Made by a program: the position numbers and the translations under genes. 64,000 nucleotides of DNA from UBA7985 sp002690455 (GTDB lineage Bacteria; Pseudomonadota; Alphaproteobacteria; UBA7985), in the NCBI GenBank assembly GCA_965662775.1, contig CBFIIW010000016.1:1-64000 (forward strand). The letters run 5' to 3'. The notes below the pieces were generated by a model. The model was given only the letters and a program-made list of their open reading frames with translations. It did not search any database and was not told the origin of the DNA. Positions 26,685-34,787 of this stretch are shown piece by piece (positions within the stretch are counted from its first letter, which is position 1; the number at the start of each line of letters is the position of its first letter).

Positions 26685-27232
26685 TGGCGGATGACCCCAC
26701 CCGGTCTGACACGCCTTCCGGTCCCGGAGCTGCTGGGGCATTAGACGCCGAGGAGACGGCAAGTGGGGCGGCCATGTTTGCGCTCGAAGACCCGCGGCAG
26801 AGCGACGTTGCGGCGCTGATTGCCGCTTTGGATCGGGAAATGCTTGAGGTCTATGACGAGGACGCCATTTACATGACGAGCCTGAATGACCTCGCCGCCG
26901 ATTATGTGCATTTTCTGGTCGCGCGGTACCAGGGCCACGCGGTGGGCTGCGGGGCGCTGGTGGTCAAGGATCTCGACTGGGGGGAGCTGAAGCGCATGTA
27001 CGTTCGCCCCGTGGCGCGGGGAAAGGGTTTGGGACGGGCCATTCTCGACAACCTGCTGGTTATGGCGCGGCGGCGTGACCTTTCCCACGTGCGGCTGGAA
27101 ACTGGTCTCAAGCTTGAAGCCGCCGTTGCCGTGTATCGTGAGGCTGGTTTCGTCGAATGCGACGGCTTTGGCGATTATATAAGCGATGATGCGCCAGAGA
27201 GCCTCTTTATGGAATTGTCCCTGAAAAACTGA
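26684..27232 (+). CDS. GNAT-family N-acetyltransferase
   Basis: Acetyl-CoA-dependent acetyltransferase of unknown substrate (182 aa). The acetyl-CoA loop is VRPVARGKGLGRAIL (about residues 107-121), after the beta-strand MYVRPV, and EAAVAVYREAGF is the usual end of the fold. The first 30 residues are acidic and probably disordered. The ATG overlaps the upstream stop (TGATG), so it is co-translated with the dehydrogenase. The acidic N-terminus and operon position give no clear substrate hint. Confidence 0.83.
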   Translation: MADDPTRSDTPSGPGAAGALDAEETASGAAMFALEDPRQSDVAALIAALDREMLEVYDEDAIYMTSLNDLAADYVHFLVARYQGHAVGCGALVVKDLDWGELKRMYVRPVARGKGLGRAILDNLLVMARRRDLSHVRLETGLKLEAAVAVYREAGFVECDGFGDYISDDAPESLFMELSLKN

Positions 27233-27244
27233 CGTCCGTGTCAC

Positions 27245-27266
27245 GAAAACCGGACATACTCCGGTT
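27245..27266 (-). terminator. Likely terminator downstream of the MlaC-like gene
   Basis: AACCGGA and TCCGGTT form a 7-bp stem with a 5-nt loop. On the minus strand it is followed by TTCG after the stem's own TT, giving GTTTTCG, a short U-run. It lies 66 bp beyond the stop of the MlaC-like gene and also 13 bp past the acetyltransferase stop, so it may serve both directions. Confidence 0.5.
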
Positions 27267-27331
27267 CTCCGGGGGGTCAGATTGTCAGATCATTAGTGAG
27301 GTCGGAGCGAAGGACGCTTTTGTCCGCAGAC

Positions 27332-28009
27332 TTAGCCGGGAAATTTGCGCTCGGATCTTTTAATCCGCGTATCGAGCATCGAAAGAACGCCTTTGGCACC
27401 ATTATGGCGGAAGGCATCGCGGAAGGACGCCCGGAAATCCGAGACAAGGTTGAGGCCAAAAATCGAGACGTTTGAGACTTTCAACACGCCACCGTCATCG
27501 ATGACCGTCCAATCCACGCGATAGGTCTTGCCCTGAGCGATGACTGTGGACTCCATGATCGTAGCAGTATCGGTCCGGTTGCGACGGACACGGTCAACGA
27601 CGAACGTGGTGTTGGGCTCATAGACGGAAAAGATATCGAGCAGAAATTCAGATGCAGCCTGCTCGGTTAGTGCGAAATATGCCTCTAGCTGGGTATCGTT
27701 GAATTCACGCAAAAATGCGCCACCGGCCCGCTCGGCCATATTGCGGGTTGCAAACCGCAGTCGCGCCACATCCCGCGTCCAGGCCCGGCGTGATCCCCAG
27801 TCCCGGCTCCGACCGTTGAGGGAGCCGAACAGGTTGAAAGCGTCGTCAGCGATGCGCAGAATAATCTGAGCCGGGTCTTCATCTGATTGAGCCAGCGCGG
27901 TACCTGGAACAGAGACCTGAGCAAGTCCAGCGCTAACGCCCAATGCAAGCATGCCGCTGACACCAGCCCTGAGGGCTGAGCGGCGAGAGACGTTCGCGGA
28001 CTTTTGCAT
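27332..28009 (-). CDS. MlaC/Ttg2D-like phospholipid-binding protein
   Basis: Periplasmic protein of the Tol-tolerance/MlaC family (225 aa), which shuttles phospholipids for outer-membrane asymmetry. The N-terminus has a twin-arginine-like signal (SRRSALRAGVSGMLALGVSAGL, cleaved near ALAQ). The core shows family-typical patterns: AFNLF, FREFNDTQLEAYFAL, ASEFLLDIFSVYEP and the beta region TIMESTVIAQGKTYRVDWTVIDDGGVLKVSNVSIFGLNLV. The other Mla components are not adjacent. It sits downstream of thiE with a 151-bp gap, so it is probably transcribed separately; a link to thiamine genes is not expected. Confidence 0.83.
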   Translation of the reverse strand: MQKSANVSRRSALRAGVSGMLALGVSAGLAQVSVPGTALAQSDEDPAQIILRIADDAFNLFGSLNGRSRDWGSRRAWTRDVARLRFATRNMAERAGGAFLREFNDTQLEAYFALTEQAASEFLLDIFSVYEPNTTFVVDRVRRNRTDTATIMESTVIAQGKTYRVDWTVIDDGGVLKVSNVSIFGLNLVSDFRASFRDAFRHNGAKGVLSMLDTRIKRSERKFPG

Positions 28010-28160
28010 AATGAATTCCCGAATGATCGATTGCTGGTTGAGTCAGGTTGCAGACGAAAACTGGTTATCCTCCGGCCTCACAATTCAATTAGCCTGCATC
28101 GCCTGTTTGGCAATTTCGAGATTAGCCTAAACTAGTGCAAAAGCGAAGTCCTGGTGCACT

Positions 28161-28850
28161 TCAATTTGTATCATTGCTTTGCCAAAGGTGCAGAAGCGCT
28201 GCAGCTTCTGCGGCGGGGTCTGGGGTACGGGTCAAGGCGCTGATGACGGCGATACCTGCTACCCCGGTGGCCGCCAAGTCGGGGAGGCGCGTGCGGTCAA
28301 TCCCCCCGATGGCGACTGCGGGGAGGTCTAGCCCACGAATCAGCTCTGCGATCCCCTCCGGGCCGAGAGCCTCGCCAGCATCGGTCTTGGTTGCCGTCGC
28401 ATAAGCAGGACCCACGCCGATATAGTCCACGACGCCGGGTGTTTTGCTCTGAAGTGCGAGCAGGCGCGAACGTTCCTCTGCGTTTCCAATTGACCAACCA
28501 ATGATGGCGTCGTTTCCAAGTCGTGAACGCGCGGCTTGAGGCTCTAGGTCATCCTGCCCAAGATGAACGCCATCGGCATGCAGCGCAGCAGCAAGGTCCA
28601 CGTCATCGTTGATCAGCAGGGGCACCCCGACGGCGCGGGCCGCCGTCTGCACCGGTGCGCAGGCTTCTAGACGTGTTGAAAGTGGTGCCCGGGCGTTCGG
28701 CGATTTATCACGCCATTGCAAACAGGTTGCACCGCCGCGGAGAACCGCCTCTGCCAGCGCAAGGGCTGAGGTTTCCGGCGGCACGTCCTGCGGGCCGAAA
28801 ATGGCGTAGAGGCTAAGGGCTGCTGCATCCAGTCTAGGCTGCCGCGGCAT
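28161..28850 (-). CDS. thiE: Thiamine phosphate synthase
   Basis: Joins HMP-pyrophosphate and HET-phosphate to thiamine phosphate. The 229-aa protein has LQWRDKS (pyrophosphate site), PLLINDDVDLAAALHADGVHLGQDD (Mg2+ and substrate site), GWSIGNAEE, DYIGVGPAYATATKTDAG and AIGGID. The start at 28850 (MPRQPRLDAAA) overlaps the end of thiM by 17 bp, so the two are coupled. Downstream of thiM and behind the TPP riboswitch, its expression is expected to drop when TPP is high. Confidence 0.92.
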   Translation of the reverse strand: MPRQPRLDAAALSLYAIFGPQDVPPETSALALAEAVLRGGATCLQWRDKSPNARAPLSTRLEACAPVQTAARAVGVPLLINDDVDLAAALHADGVHLGQDDLEPQAARSRLGNDAIIGWSIGNAEERSRLLALQSKTPGVVDYIGVGPAYATATKTDAGEALGPEGIAELIRGLDLPAVAIGGIDRTRLPDLAATGVAGIAVISALTRTPDPAAEAAALLHLWQSNDTN

Positions 28851-29583
28851 GGAGGGCGTCCAGAAAGGCCGCGCGAAAGTTGCCCGGGCCTTTGGTGATT
28901 TTGGCAGCATGGTCGCCAGCGCCGCTCATCAGGTGCAAGGCGGCGACAGCAGCGTCGAAAGGATCTTCGGCAACAGCGAGGAAAGCGGCGCACATCGCAC
29001 TGGAAACGCAACCCATGCCAGTGACGCGGGCCATGATCGAATCCCCGCCTGTGAGTCGCACCACGCGGCTGCCGGACACGACGTAGTCAATTTCGCCGGT
29101 CAGGGCGACCACGCCGCCGTACTTTTCCGCAAGCATTTTAGCAACGCCGGCGGCTTCTTTGGTGGAGGCAAGGCTGTCGACACCTTTGACCAAGCCCGCC
29201 TGTCCGGCCAAGGCCAGCACTTCACCAGCATTGGCGCGAATGATAACCGGGCCGGGTGTGAGAGACAGCAGGTCAGCGGCGATCCGGTCACGGAACGTGG
29301 AGGCACCGACCCCAACCGGATCGAGCACCCAGCCAGATCCCCGTGCGGCTTTGACGGCAGCGGTGTAGGGCTCCGCGGACTGCGGTACGCCAATGTTAAT
29401 CAGCAGGCTCGCCGCGCGCGAGCTGATCTCAGTGATTTCTGCTGTGCCGGTAGCCATAATCGGACGGGCCGATACCGCATTGAGCGCGTCAGCAACAAAC
29501 AACTGAGTCACTGGATTCGACACTGCGTGGACCAGCGGGCGTTCGGCACGAAGGCGGGGAAGCAGGGTGGTGATGGCGGACAT
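28834..29583 (-). CDS. thiM: Hydroxyethylthiazole kinase
   Basis: Salvage kinase that phosphorylates hydroxyethylthiazole (HET). The 249-aa protein shows the ribokinase-like pattern: PLVHAVSNPVTQLFVADALNA at the N-terminus, WVLDPVGVGAS, NAGEVLALAG and the anion hole GMGCVSSAMCAAF near the C-terminus. Together with thiE it points to salvage of thiazole rather than, or beside, full synthesis. It lies 66 bp after the TRAP-type binding protein, within the TPP-controlled unit. Confidence 0.94.
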   Translation of the reverse strand: MSAITTLLPRLRAERPLVHAVSNPVTQLFVADALNAVSARPIMATGTAEITEISSRAASLLINIGVPQSAEPYTAAVKAARGSGWVLDPVGVGASTFRDRIAADLLSLTPGPVIIRANAGEVLALAGQAGLVKGVDSLASTKEAAGVAKMLAEKYGGVVALTGEIDYVVSGSRVVRLTGGDSIMARVTGMGCVSSAMCAAFLAVAEDPFDAAVAALHLMSGAGDHAAKITKGPGNFRAAFLDALHAAAA

Positions 29584-29649
29584 CAGTATTTCATCCCGTG
29601 TGTTTTCCGGTGTTTCGTCCCGTGTTTCGTCCCGGGTTCTGTCGGTAGT

Positions 29650-30747
29650 CTAGCCCTCACTGAGCCGCTCCCAACCCGAAAGAGCGTCGAGCGCGCTGCG
29701 GTAGGAAGCATCAACCCGACGGGTCATGGCATTGCGGTCGGCGTAATCTGCCAGCACCTCGACAGCGGCTTCTTTGGCCGCTTCCAGGATGTCGTCAGGC
29801 AGCGCATGGATGGTCGTACCGCCTTCACGCAGGGCGGTCAGGGCCTGGGCATTGAACCAAGTGGCCTCCGCTAGCCCGGCGTCATTTTCCGCGTCGCATG
29901 CGGTTTGGATCGCTGCGCGCAAATCGTTGCTCAAGCCCGCCCACAGGCGGGCATTGATCAGTGCTTCGGCCGTCCCATTGGGCTTGTTGAAGCCGGGGAA
30001 ATAGTAGTGGTCCGCAACCTGGTCAAAACCAAGGCTTCGATCCGAGAAGGGCCCCAGGAATTCCACTGCATCGATCACGCCAGACTGCAGCGCGCTGAAG
30101 ATTTCGGTCGGAGGCAGCGTAACGGTGGTAGCGCCGAGGCGCCGGTATATCTCGCCCCCCAAACCGGCGGTGCGGATTTTGACCCCACTTAGTGAAGACA
30201 GCGACTGCAGGGGTGTTTTGAACCAGCCGGCCATATTGGCCCCTGAGTTTCCCGCCATCAGTGGTTTTACCTCAAGTGGCGCATAGGCTTCGTCCCACAG
30301 TGCCTGTCCGCCGCCGAAGCGCACCCAAGCGCTATGGGTCAGCGGTGACAAGCCAAAGGGCATGGTGGTGAAGTAGCTCGCGGCTGCGACTCGCCCGGCC
30401 CAGAAGAACGAGGCTGTGTGCGCCATCTCAGCTGCTCCGTCGATTACGGCATCGAGCACGCCGAAAGGGGAGGTTAACTCACCGGCCCCCATAACACGGA
30501 TTTCGACTTTGCCCTCGGTTGCTGCCGTGATGCGGGCGGCAAGGCGATCAGCTGTGGTTCCGGGCCCGGCACTGCCTCTGGCCCAGGAGGTGACCATCTG
30601 CCAGCGCTGCCGGCCCTGCGCGATGGCCGGAGAGGCGAGCCCGACGCCGGTTGCAGCAATCACAGCACTCACGCCGACCCGAGCGCTTGCAATGGCACCG
30701 CCGCTGATCATGGCCTGTTTTATAAAATGACGACGGCTGTTTTTCAT
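29650..30747 (-). CDS. TRAP-type substrate-binding protein under TPP riboswitch control
   Basis: Periplasmic binding protein of the DctP/TakP family, 365 aa. The signal is twin-arginine (NSRRHFIKQAM, cleaved after ASPAIAQ). Family features: WQMVTSWARGSAGPGTTADRLAARI, GELTSPFGVLDAVIDGAAEM, the substrate-contact region FKTPLQSLSSLSGVKIRTAGLGGE and the carboxylate-type IDAVEFLGPF. No DctQ or DctM membrane gene is next to it, so it is an orphan or uses a distant permease. Its leader is a TPP aptamer and it precedes thiM-thiE, which suggests it binds thiamine or a precursor; the family usually binds carboxylates, so that is inference. The start ATG lies 8 nt from the aptamer. Confidence 0.82.
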   Translation of the reverse strand: MKNSRRHFIKQAMISGGAIASARVGVSAVIAATGVGLASPAIAQGRQRWQMVTSWARGSAGPGTTADRLAARITAATEGKVEIRVMGAGELTSPFGVLDAVIDGAAEMAHTASFFWAGRVAAASYFTTMPFGLSPLTHSAWVRFGGGQALWDEAYAPLEVKPLMAGNSGANMAGWFKTPLQSLSSLSGVKIRTAGLGGEIYRRLGATTVTLPPTEIFSALQSGVIDAVEFLGPFSDRSLGFDQVADHYYFPGFNKPNGTAEALINARLWAGLSNDLRAAIQTACDAENDAGLAEATWFNAQALTALREGGTTIHALPDDILEAAKEAAVEVLADYADRNAMTRRVDASYRSALDALSGWERLSEG

Positions 30748-30755
30748 GATGGTTC

Positions 30756-30844
30756 GGTCTCCCTCCGCTGGCATGATCCAGATCCGGTTCAATGGGTATG
30801 ATCTCAGCCGCCCCTGTTTGAGCCTTAGGGCGGCACCCCAGACC
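30756..30844 (-). promoter_or_regulatory. TPP riboswitch (THI element)
   Basis: Senses thiamine pyrophosphate and represses the downstream transport and salvage genes. On the minus strand the aptamer is complete: P1 GGTCT (30840-30844) pairs with AGACC (30756-30760). The conserved GGGGTGCC, CTGAGATCATACCC, GAACCGGATCTGGATCATG and CCAGCGGAGGGA segments follow in order. The 3' strand GGAGGGAG lies 11 nt before the start codon, so the ribosome binding site is part of the aptamer itself and control is most likely translational. No terminator hairpin fits between aptamer and ATG. Confidence 0.95.
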
Positions 30845-31023
30845 CGCTTGAAATGGCAGTCTAACGCGGGGAAGTCAAACGGCCTGAGCCATGGGCCTGA
30901 GACGAAATCCCAGGGGGGCTGTGACGCGCAGGGCTGCGCGACTGCATCCATCGCTTGCCGGGCGCGCCGGTGGCGCTAAACTGCGTTGGAATTTTTCGAG
31001 CCTATTTCAAAGGAACCTCCGTT

Positions 31024-32226
31024 ATGGCCCTCATCGCTGACCGCCTAAGCCGCATCAAACCCTCTGCCACCATGGCCGTAACCCAGAAAGCACAGGAAAT
31101 GCGTGCGGCCGGGCATAATGTGATCGGCTTGGGTGCGGGTGAGCCAGACTTTGATACCCCGGAGCATATCAAGGACGCGGCGAAGGCAGCATTGGACGCG
31201 GGCAAGACCAAATATGCGCCAGTCGGTGGTCTGCCCGGTTTGCGCGAGGCCATTGCGCGCAAGTTTCGGCGCGAGAACGGGCTCGATTATGACGCGGGCA
31301 CTATCACCATTGCGAACGGTGGAAAGCAGATCATTTTCGACGCGTTGTTGGCAACTCTGAACGCGGGTGACGAGGTACTGATCCCCGCTCCCTACTGGGT
31401 CTCATATCCGGATATGACGTTGCTGGCTGGCGGCGAGCCTCGGTTTGTCAAAGGTGGTGAAGAGACAGGCTTCAAGATCACGCCCGATGCTTTGGAGGCT
31501 GCGATCACGCCGCAGACAAAGTGGTTGATCCTGAATTCACCGAACAATCCAACTGGCTCCGCTTACCACCGGGATGAACTTGCAGCGCTGGGTGCTGTTC
31601 TCGAGCGTCATCCACACGTCTGGGTGATGACTGACGATATGTATGAGCACCTTGTCTACGACGACTTCGAATTTTCGACCATTGCGCAAGTGACGCCGTC
31701 GCTGCTCGAACGGACGCTGACCATGAACGGTGTATCGAAGGCCTATGCGATGACCGGCTGGCGGGTCGGTTATGCCGCGGGTCCAGCTGATCTGATAAAG
31801 GCGATGAACAAGGTGCGTTCTCAGTCGACCTCTGGCGCAGGAACGATCTCGCAGGAGGCTTCGATCGAAGCGCTAGATGGTCCGCAAGAGTTTCTCAGAG
31901 AGCGTGCCGCTGTCTTCCGCCAGCGCCGGGATCTGGTGGTTGATCGGCTGAATATGTGCGAGGGGCTGAGCTGCCGACGACCTGAAGGCGCGTTCTATGT
32001 GTTTGCGTCTTGTGCGGGAACCATCGGGAAGACGATGCCTTCCGGGGGCAAGATTGAGACAGATCTGGATTTTGCGGCCTTCCTGCTGGATGAAGCGCAA
32101 GTTGCTGTGGTGCCGGGCAGTGCCTTTGGCCTGTCACCATATTTCCGCGTGTCCTATGCGACGTCGACCGAGGCGCTGGAAGAAGCGTGCGACCGGATTG
32201 AAGCGGCTTGCGCTAAACTGATCTAG
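31024..32226 (+). CDS. aatA: Aspartate aminotransferase (class I, AatA type)
   Basis: PLP enzyme that interconverts aspartate and 2-oxoglutarate with oxaloacetate and glutamate; relatives of this subgroup may also accept prephenate. The 400-aa protein starts MALIADRLSRIKPSATMAV, typical of this alphaproteobacterial group. It shows GLGAGEPDFDTPEH, the SPNNPTGSAY motif, DDMYEHLVYD and SKAYAMTGWRVGYAAG, which carries the PLP lysine. A start 69 bp upstream is open but lacks similarity; AAAGGAACCTC precedes the chosen ATG. Confidence 0.94.
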   Translation: MALIADRLSRIKPSATMAVTQKAQEMRAAGHNVIGLGAGEPDFDTPEHIKDAAKAALDAGKTKYAPVGGLPGLREAIARKFRRENGLDYDAGTITIANGGKQIIFDALLATLNAGDEVLIPAPYWVSYPDMTLLAGGEPRFVKGGEETGFKITPDALEAAITPQTKWLILNSPNNPTGSAYHRDELAALGAVLERHPHVWVMTDDMYEHLVYDDFEFSTIAQVTPSLLERTLTMNGVSKAYAMTGWRVGYAAGPADLIKAMNKVRSQSTSGAGTISQEASIEALDGPQEFLRERAAVFRQRRDLVVDRLNMCEGLSCRRPEGAFYVFASCAGTIGKTMPSGGKIETDLDFAAFLLDEAQVAVVPGSAFGLSPYFRVSYATSTEALEEACDRIEAACAKLI

Positions 32227-32236
32227 TCTGTTCTCA

Positions 32237-32293
32237 GTTGCGCGGCGCTTGGCCCCGTCGCGCGAAGCGCGATCGGGGACAAGACGACGCAAC
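32237..32293. repeat. GCGAAGC-core palindrome, family A copy 1
   Basis: A 57-bp imperfect palindrome bounded by GTTGCG and CGCAAC. The tip is TCGCGC-GAA-GCGCGA, followed by a bulged T, a CCCCG/CGGGG stem with an outer CTTG/CAAG and one G-A mismatch. It lies 10 bp after the aminotransferase stop. A second copy at 46750-46806 has the same layout. Confidence 0.8.
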
Positions 32294-32389
32294 CTAGGTC
32301 GATTGACGGTTTGCACACGGCTCGCGCTGTAGCGTTTCCAGGCTCAGAAATACCGGAGTGGGAGCAGGGTACTTCGCGCAAAACATAGT

Positions 32390-32440
32390 GGTTGCGTGCT
32401 CAATTTGACGCCGCTTCGCGGCTTACAAATCCCGGCGCAC
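32390..32440. repeat. GCGAAGC-core palindrome, family C copy 1
   Basis: Starts GGTTGCGTGCTC and contains an ATTTG/CAAAT outer stem (32403-32430) around GCCGC-TTC-GCGGC. The 29-base core beginning at 32403 is identical in the copies at 46661 and, reversed, at 37506-37534. Confidence 0.85.
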
Positions 32441-32452
32441 TATTCCGTCGTG

Positions 32453-32476
32453 CCTGACACCCTGACACCCTGACAC
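32453..32476. repeat. Three tandem copies of CCTGACAC
   Basis: Perfect 8-bp direct repeats at 32453, 32461 and 32469, followed by CCCGGTGCCTGAG, a degenerate inverted partner. They lie beside palindromes of families A and C, 46 bp past the stop of the MarR gene. Confidence 0.8.
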
Positions 32477-32522
32477 CCCGGTGCCTGAGCGCGGATGCAT
32501 CAAAATGGCCAACATAAAATCG

Positions 32523-33044
32523 CTAACGCACTCTCTTGCGCCGGTTGAAGCGCGCGCTGTCTTCTTCGTTCATAATCGCCAGCATTACCTTGCGAAAGCC
32601 CTCCAGTCGTTCTTGACCCGCTTCCTTAAAGGCCGATCGCAAAAGATGCCTCTGCGCGTCAATCAGTTCCTGCAGAAGCGCATCGCCTTCAGCCGACAGC
32701 CGCAACAGTCGCTGCCTGCGATCCTCGGATCCGACTTCTTGCACCACCAGGCCAAGGTCGATGAGTCGCCGCAGGACCCGCGCCAGGCTCTGTTTCGTGA
32801 TATTCAACGTGTCCAGCAGATGTCCGACTGTGACGTCACGGCCGGTCCCGACGAAGTACAGCGCGCGGTGGTGAGCACGACCCAAATTGTGTTGTTCTAG
32901 AATCCGGTCGGCCACGGCAGTAAAGTCGCGGTATGCGAAGAACATCAGCTCGATGGCTTCATTAGCCGCCGCGTCCAGCCCCGCTTCATGCTGGGCGGCA
33001 CCGAATACGATCGCAGCATCTTTGTCGGGTGCGTTATCAGACAA
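32523..33044 (-). CDS. MarR family regulator, PetP-like
   Basis: Winged-helix transcriptional regulator of 173 aa. The core is FFAYRDFTAVADRILEQHNLGRAHHRAL, then the recognition-helix region VGHLLDTLNITKQSLARVLRRL and the wing GLVVQEVGSEDRRQRLLRLSAEGDALL with its DxRxR-type motif. The N-terminal helix pattern resembles PetP proteins of Rhodobacter, but there is no petR response regulator beside it. The gene is divergent from ilvE, and a palindrome lies between them, suggesting autoregulation and possibly control of ilvE. The ligand is unknown. Confidence 0.88.
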   Translation of the reverse strand: MSDNAPDKDAAIVFGAAQHEAGLDAAANEAIELMFFAYRDFTAVADRILEQHNLGRAHHRALYFVGTGRDVTVGHLLDTLNITKQSLARVLRRLIDLGLVVQEVGSEDRRQRLLRLSAEGDALLQELIDAQRHLLRSAFKEAGQERLEGFRKVMLAIMNEEDSARFNRRKRVR

Positions 33045-33077
33045 GCTCAGGTCCAGTACTCGTGAAGCTGACTAAAA

Positions 33078-33098
33078 TATGTCAGGACTGTTGACATA
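33078..33098. promoter_or_regulatory. Putative operator between the MarR gene and ilvE
   Basis: TATGTCA and TGACATA form a perfect 7-bp inverted repeat with a 7-bp spacer. A TTGACA -35-like hexamer (33091-33096) overlaps the right arm. The size and the position, 34 bp before the regulator start and 70 bp before ilvE, fit a MarR dimer site. Confidence 0.6.
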
Positions 33099-33167
33099 AA
33101 TCCAGCCCCCCGTTATCCGCGAAAGAAGTGCCGCTCTTGGCACCTCGGCCTTTGTGGAGTCCTCGTT

Positions 33168-34043
33168 ATGGCTAGTGTCCCCTTCGATAAACTTGGTGGT
33201 AAGCTTTGGTACAACGGCGAAATGGTCGAATGGGACGAGGGCCGGCTGCACATCCTTTCTCATGGCCTGCACTACGGCTCCTGCGTCTTTGAGGGCGAGC
33301 GTGCCTATGGTGGCAAGATCTTCAAACACCAGGAACACACTGACAGGCTTTTCAAGTCAGCTGAAATCCTTGGCATGGATATCGGCTATTCCAACAAGCA
33401 ACTCTATGACGCCGCTTATGCCTCGCTAGCGGCGCAGGGCTTCACCGATGCCTATGTTCGGCCTGTCGCCTGGCGCGGTTCGGAAATGATGGCGATCTCT
33501 GCTCAACAGACCAAAACCCATGTGGCGGTCATCTGCTGGGACATGGGCTCATACTTTGACCCCGAAGCACGCATGGCAGGGATCAAGCTGCAGTGGGCCA
33601 AGTACAAGCGACCCTCGCCGGAGTGTGCGCCCGTCCACGCCAAAGCTGCGGGTCTTTATATGATTTGCACCGTGTCCAAGCATGAAGCGGAGGCGCAGGG
33701 CTTCAACGACGCGATCATGCTCGACTGGCGCGGATATATTGCCGAGTGCACAGGCGCGAACATCTTTTTCGTTAAGAACGGTGCGTTGCACACCCCGACC
33801 CCGGACTGCTTCCTCGATGGCATTACCCGAAGGACAGTAATCGAGCGCGCCAAAGTCAAAGGAATTGAGGTGGTCGAGCGCCACATTTTGCCTGAGGAAC
33901 TGGCCGAGATGCAGGAGGTCTTTATTGTTGGTACCGCGGCGGAAGTGACCCCGATCAACCAGATCGGAGATATGAATTTTCAGGTTGGTGAAGTGACGCG
34001 CGACCTACTCACGGACTACCACAACCACGTCCGTGGTCTTTGA
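33168..34043 (+). CDS. ilvE: Branched-chain amino acid aminotransferase
   Basis: Fold-type IV PLP enzyme for the last step of valine, leucine and isoleucine synthesis. The 291-aa protein shows LHILSHGLHYGSCVFEGERAY near the N-terminus, YVRPVAWRGSEMM, the QWAKYKRPSPECAPVHAKAAGLY region with the PLP lysine, CTGANIFFVKNG and GTAAEVTPINQIG. Length and motifs are typical of the alphaproteobacterial enzyme. It is divergent from the MarR regulator. Confidence 0.94.
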   Translation: MASVPFDKLGGKLWYNGEMVEWDEGRLHILSHGLHYGSCVFEGERAYGGKIFKHQEHTDRLFKSAEILGMDIGYSNKQLYDAAYASLAAQGFTDAYVRPVAWRGSEMMAISAQQTKTHVAVICWDMGSYFDPEARMAGIKLQWAKYKRPSPECAPVHAKAAGLYMICTVSKHEAEAQGFNDAIMLDWRGYIAECTGANIFFVKNGALHTPTPDCFLDGITRRTVIERAKVKGIEVVERHILPEELAEMQEVFIVGTAAEVTPINQIGDMNFQVGEVTRDLLTDYHNHVRGL

Positions 34044-34155
34044 TCATCTGAGTGTCCATATCTTTTTGAGCTGCTGAGCCGTCGATTTAACGCGCCTCGT
34101 GGCTATTGAGCTTTGGAAGGGCTGCGGCCCTCAGTGCCGCCGGTCGGCGGGCGAC

Positions 34156-34779
34156 TCAGCGCTGGTCCTGATCCGCTGATACCGCTCTGAATGCGCGCAG
34201 GTAGTCCGCGGCACTGACGAGGCTGATTGCCGTAGCGATCCAGAACAATGCCGGGATCAGCCAGCCTGACAGACTGTCAGCTAACCCACCAAGATCCCTG
34301 ATACCTGAAGCGGTCATGACCGTGCCCTGCAGCACTGCATCAACGAGCCCCGCGCCCAAGGCTAAGCACTGAAGCAGCGTCTTTGCCTTGCCCATTCCCC
34401 CAACCGTGAGCCGATGACCCCGGCTCAGGGCAAGCTCGCGCAATCCGCCAACGGCCAGATCACGTGCCAACATCAACAGCACGGCGCCGGCTATCGCCAA
34501 GTCCGGAGCCAGCACCACCAATCCCAGCCCTGTGCAAAGCATCAGCAGCTTGTCTGCCACGGGGTCGAGCACGGCACCGGACGTCGTCTCGGCCGACAAC
34601 CGCCGTGCCAGTGCCCCATCGACGAAGTCAGTGACGCAAGCGATCAGAAACAGTCCCAACGCGATGGGGAGCCACACCGTCGGCGTCCAGTCCCCAAGGG
34701 CAACCAGAAGCAAGAGCGCCCCGATCAGCGGTGCGATGAGCAGTCGCAGCAGCGTCAGTGCATTTGGGATCTGCTGCAT
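34156..34779 (-). CDS. pgsA: Phosphatidylglycerophosphate synthase
   Basis: Makes phosphatidylglycerol phosphate from CDP-diacylglycerol and glycerol 3-phosphate at the inner membrane. The 207-aa protein has several hydrophobic helices and the exact CDP-alcohol phosphotransferase signature DG-AL-AR-x8-G-AVL-D-PVA-D (about residues 53-74). The N-terminus QQIPNALTLLRLLIAPLIG is also typical. It is 8 bp downstream of uvrC, a common uvrC-pgsA pairing in Proteobacteria. Confidence 0.95.
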   Translation of the reverse strand: MQQIPNALTLLRLLIAPLIGALLLLVALGDWTPTVWLPIALGLFLIACVTDFVDGALARRLSAETTSGAVLDPVADKLLMLCTGLGLVVLAPDLAIAGAVLLMLARDLAVGGLRELALSRGHRLTVGGMGKAKTLLQCLALGAGLVDAVLQGTVMTASGIRDLGGLADSLSGWLIPALFWIATAISLVSAADYLRAFRAVSADQDQR

Positions 34780-34787
34780 AGCTGGGG

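Noticed and set aside
28849..29874. Long open frame opposite thiM (341 codons)
   Set aside because: It is the antisense shadow of a recognised kinase in GC-rich DNA, with no domain or ribosome binding site.
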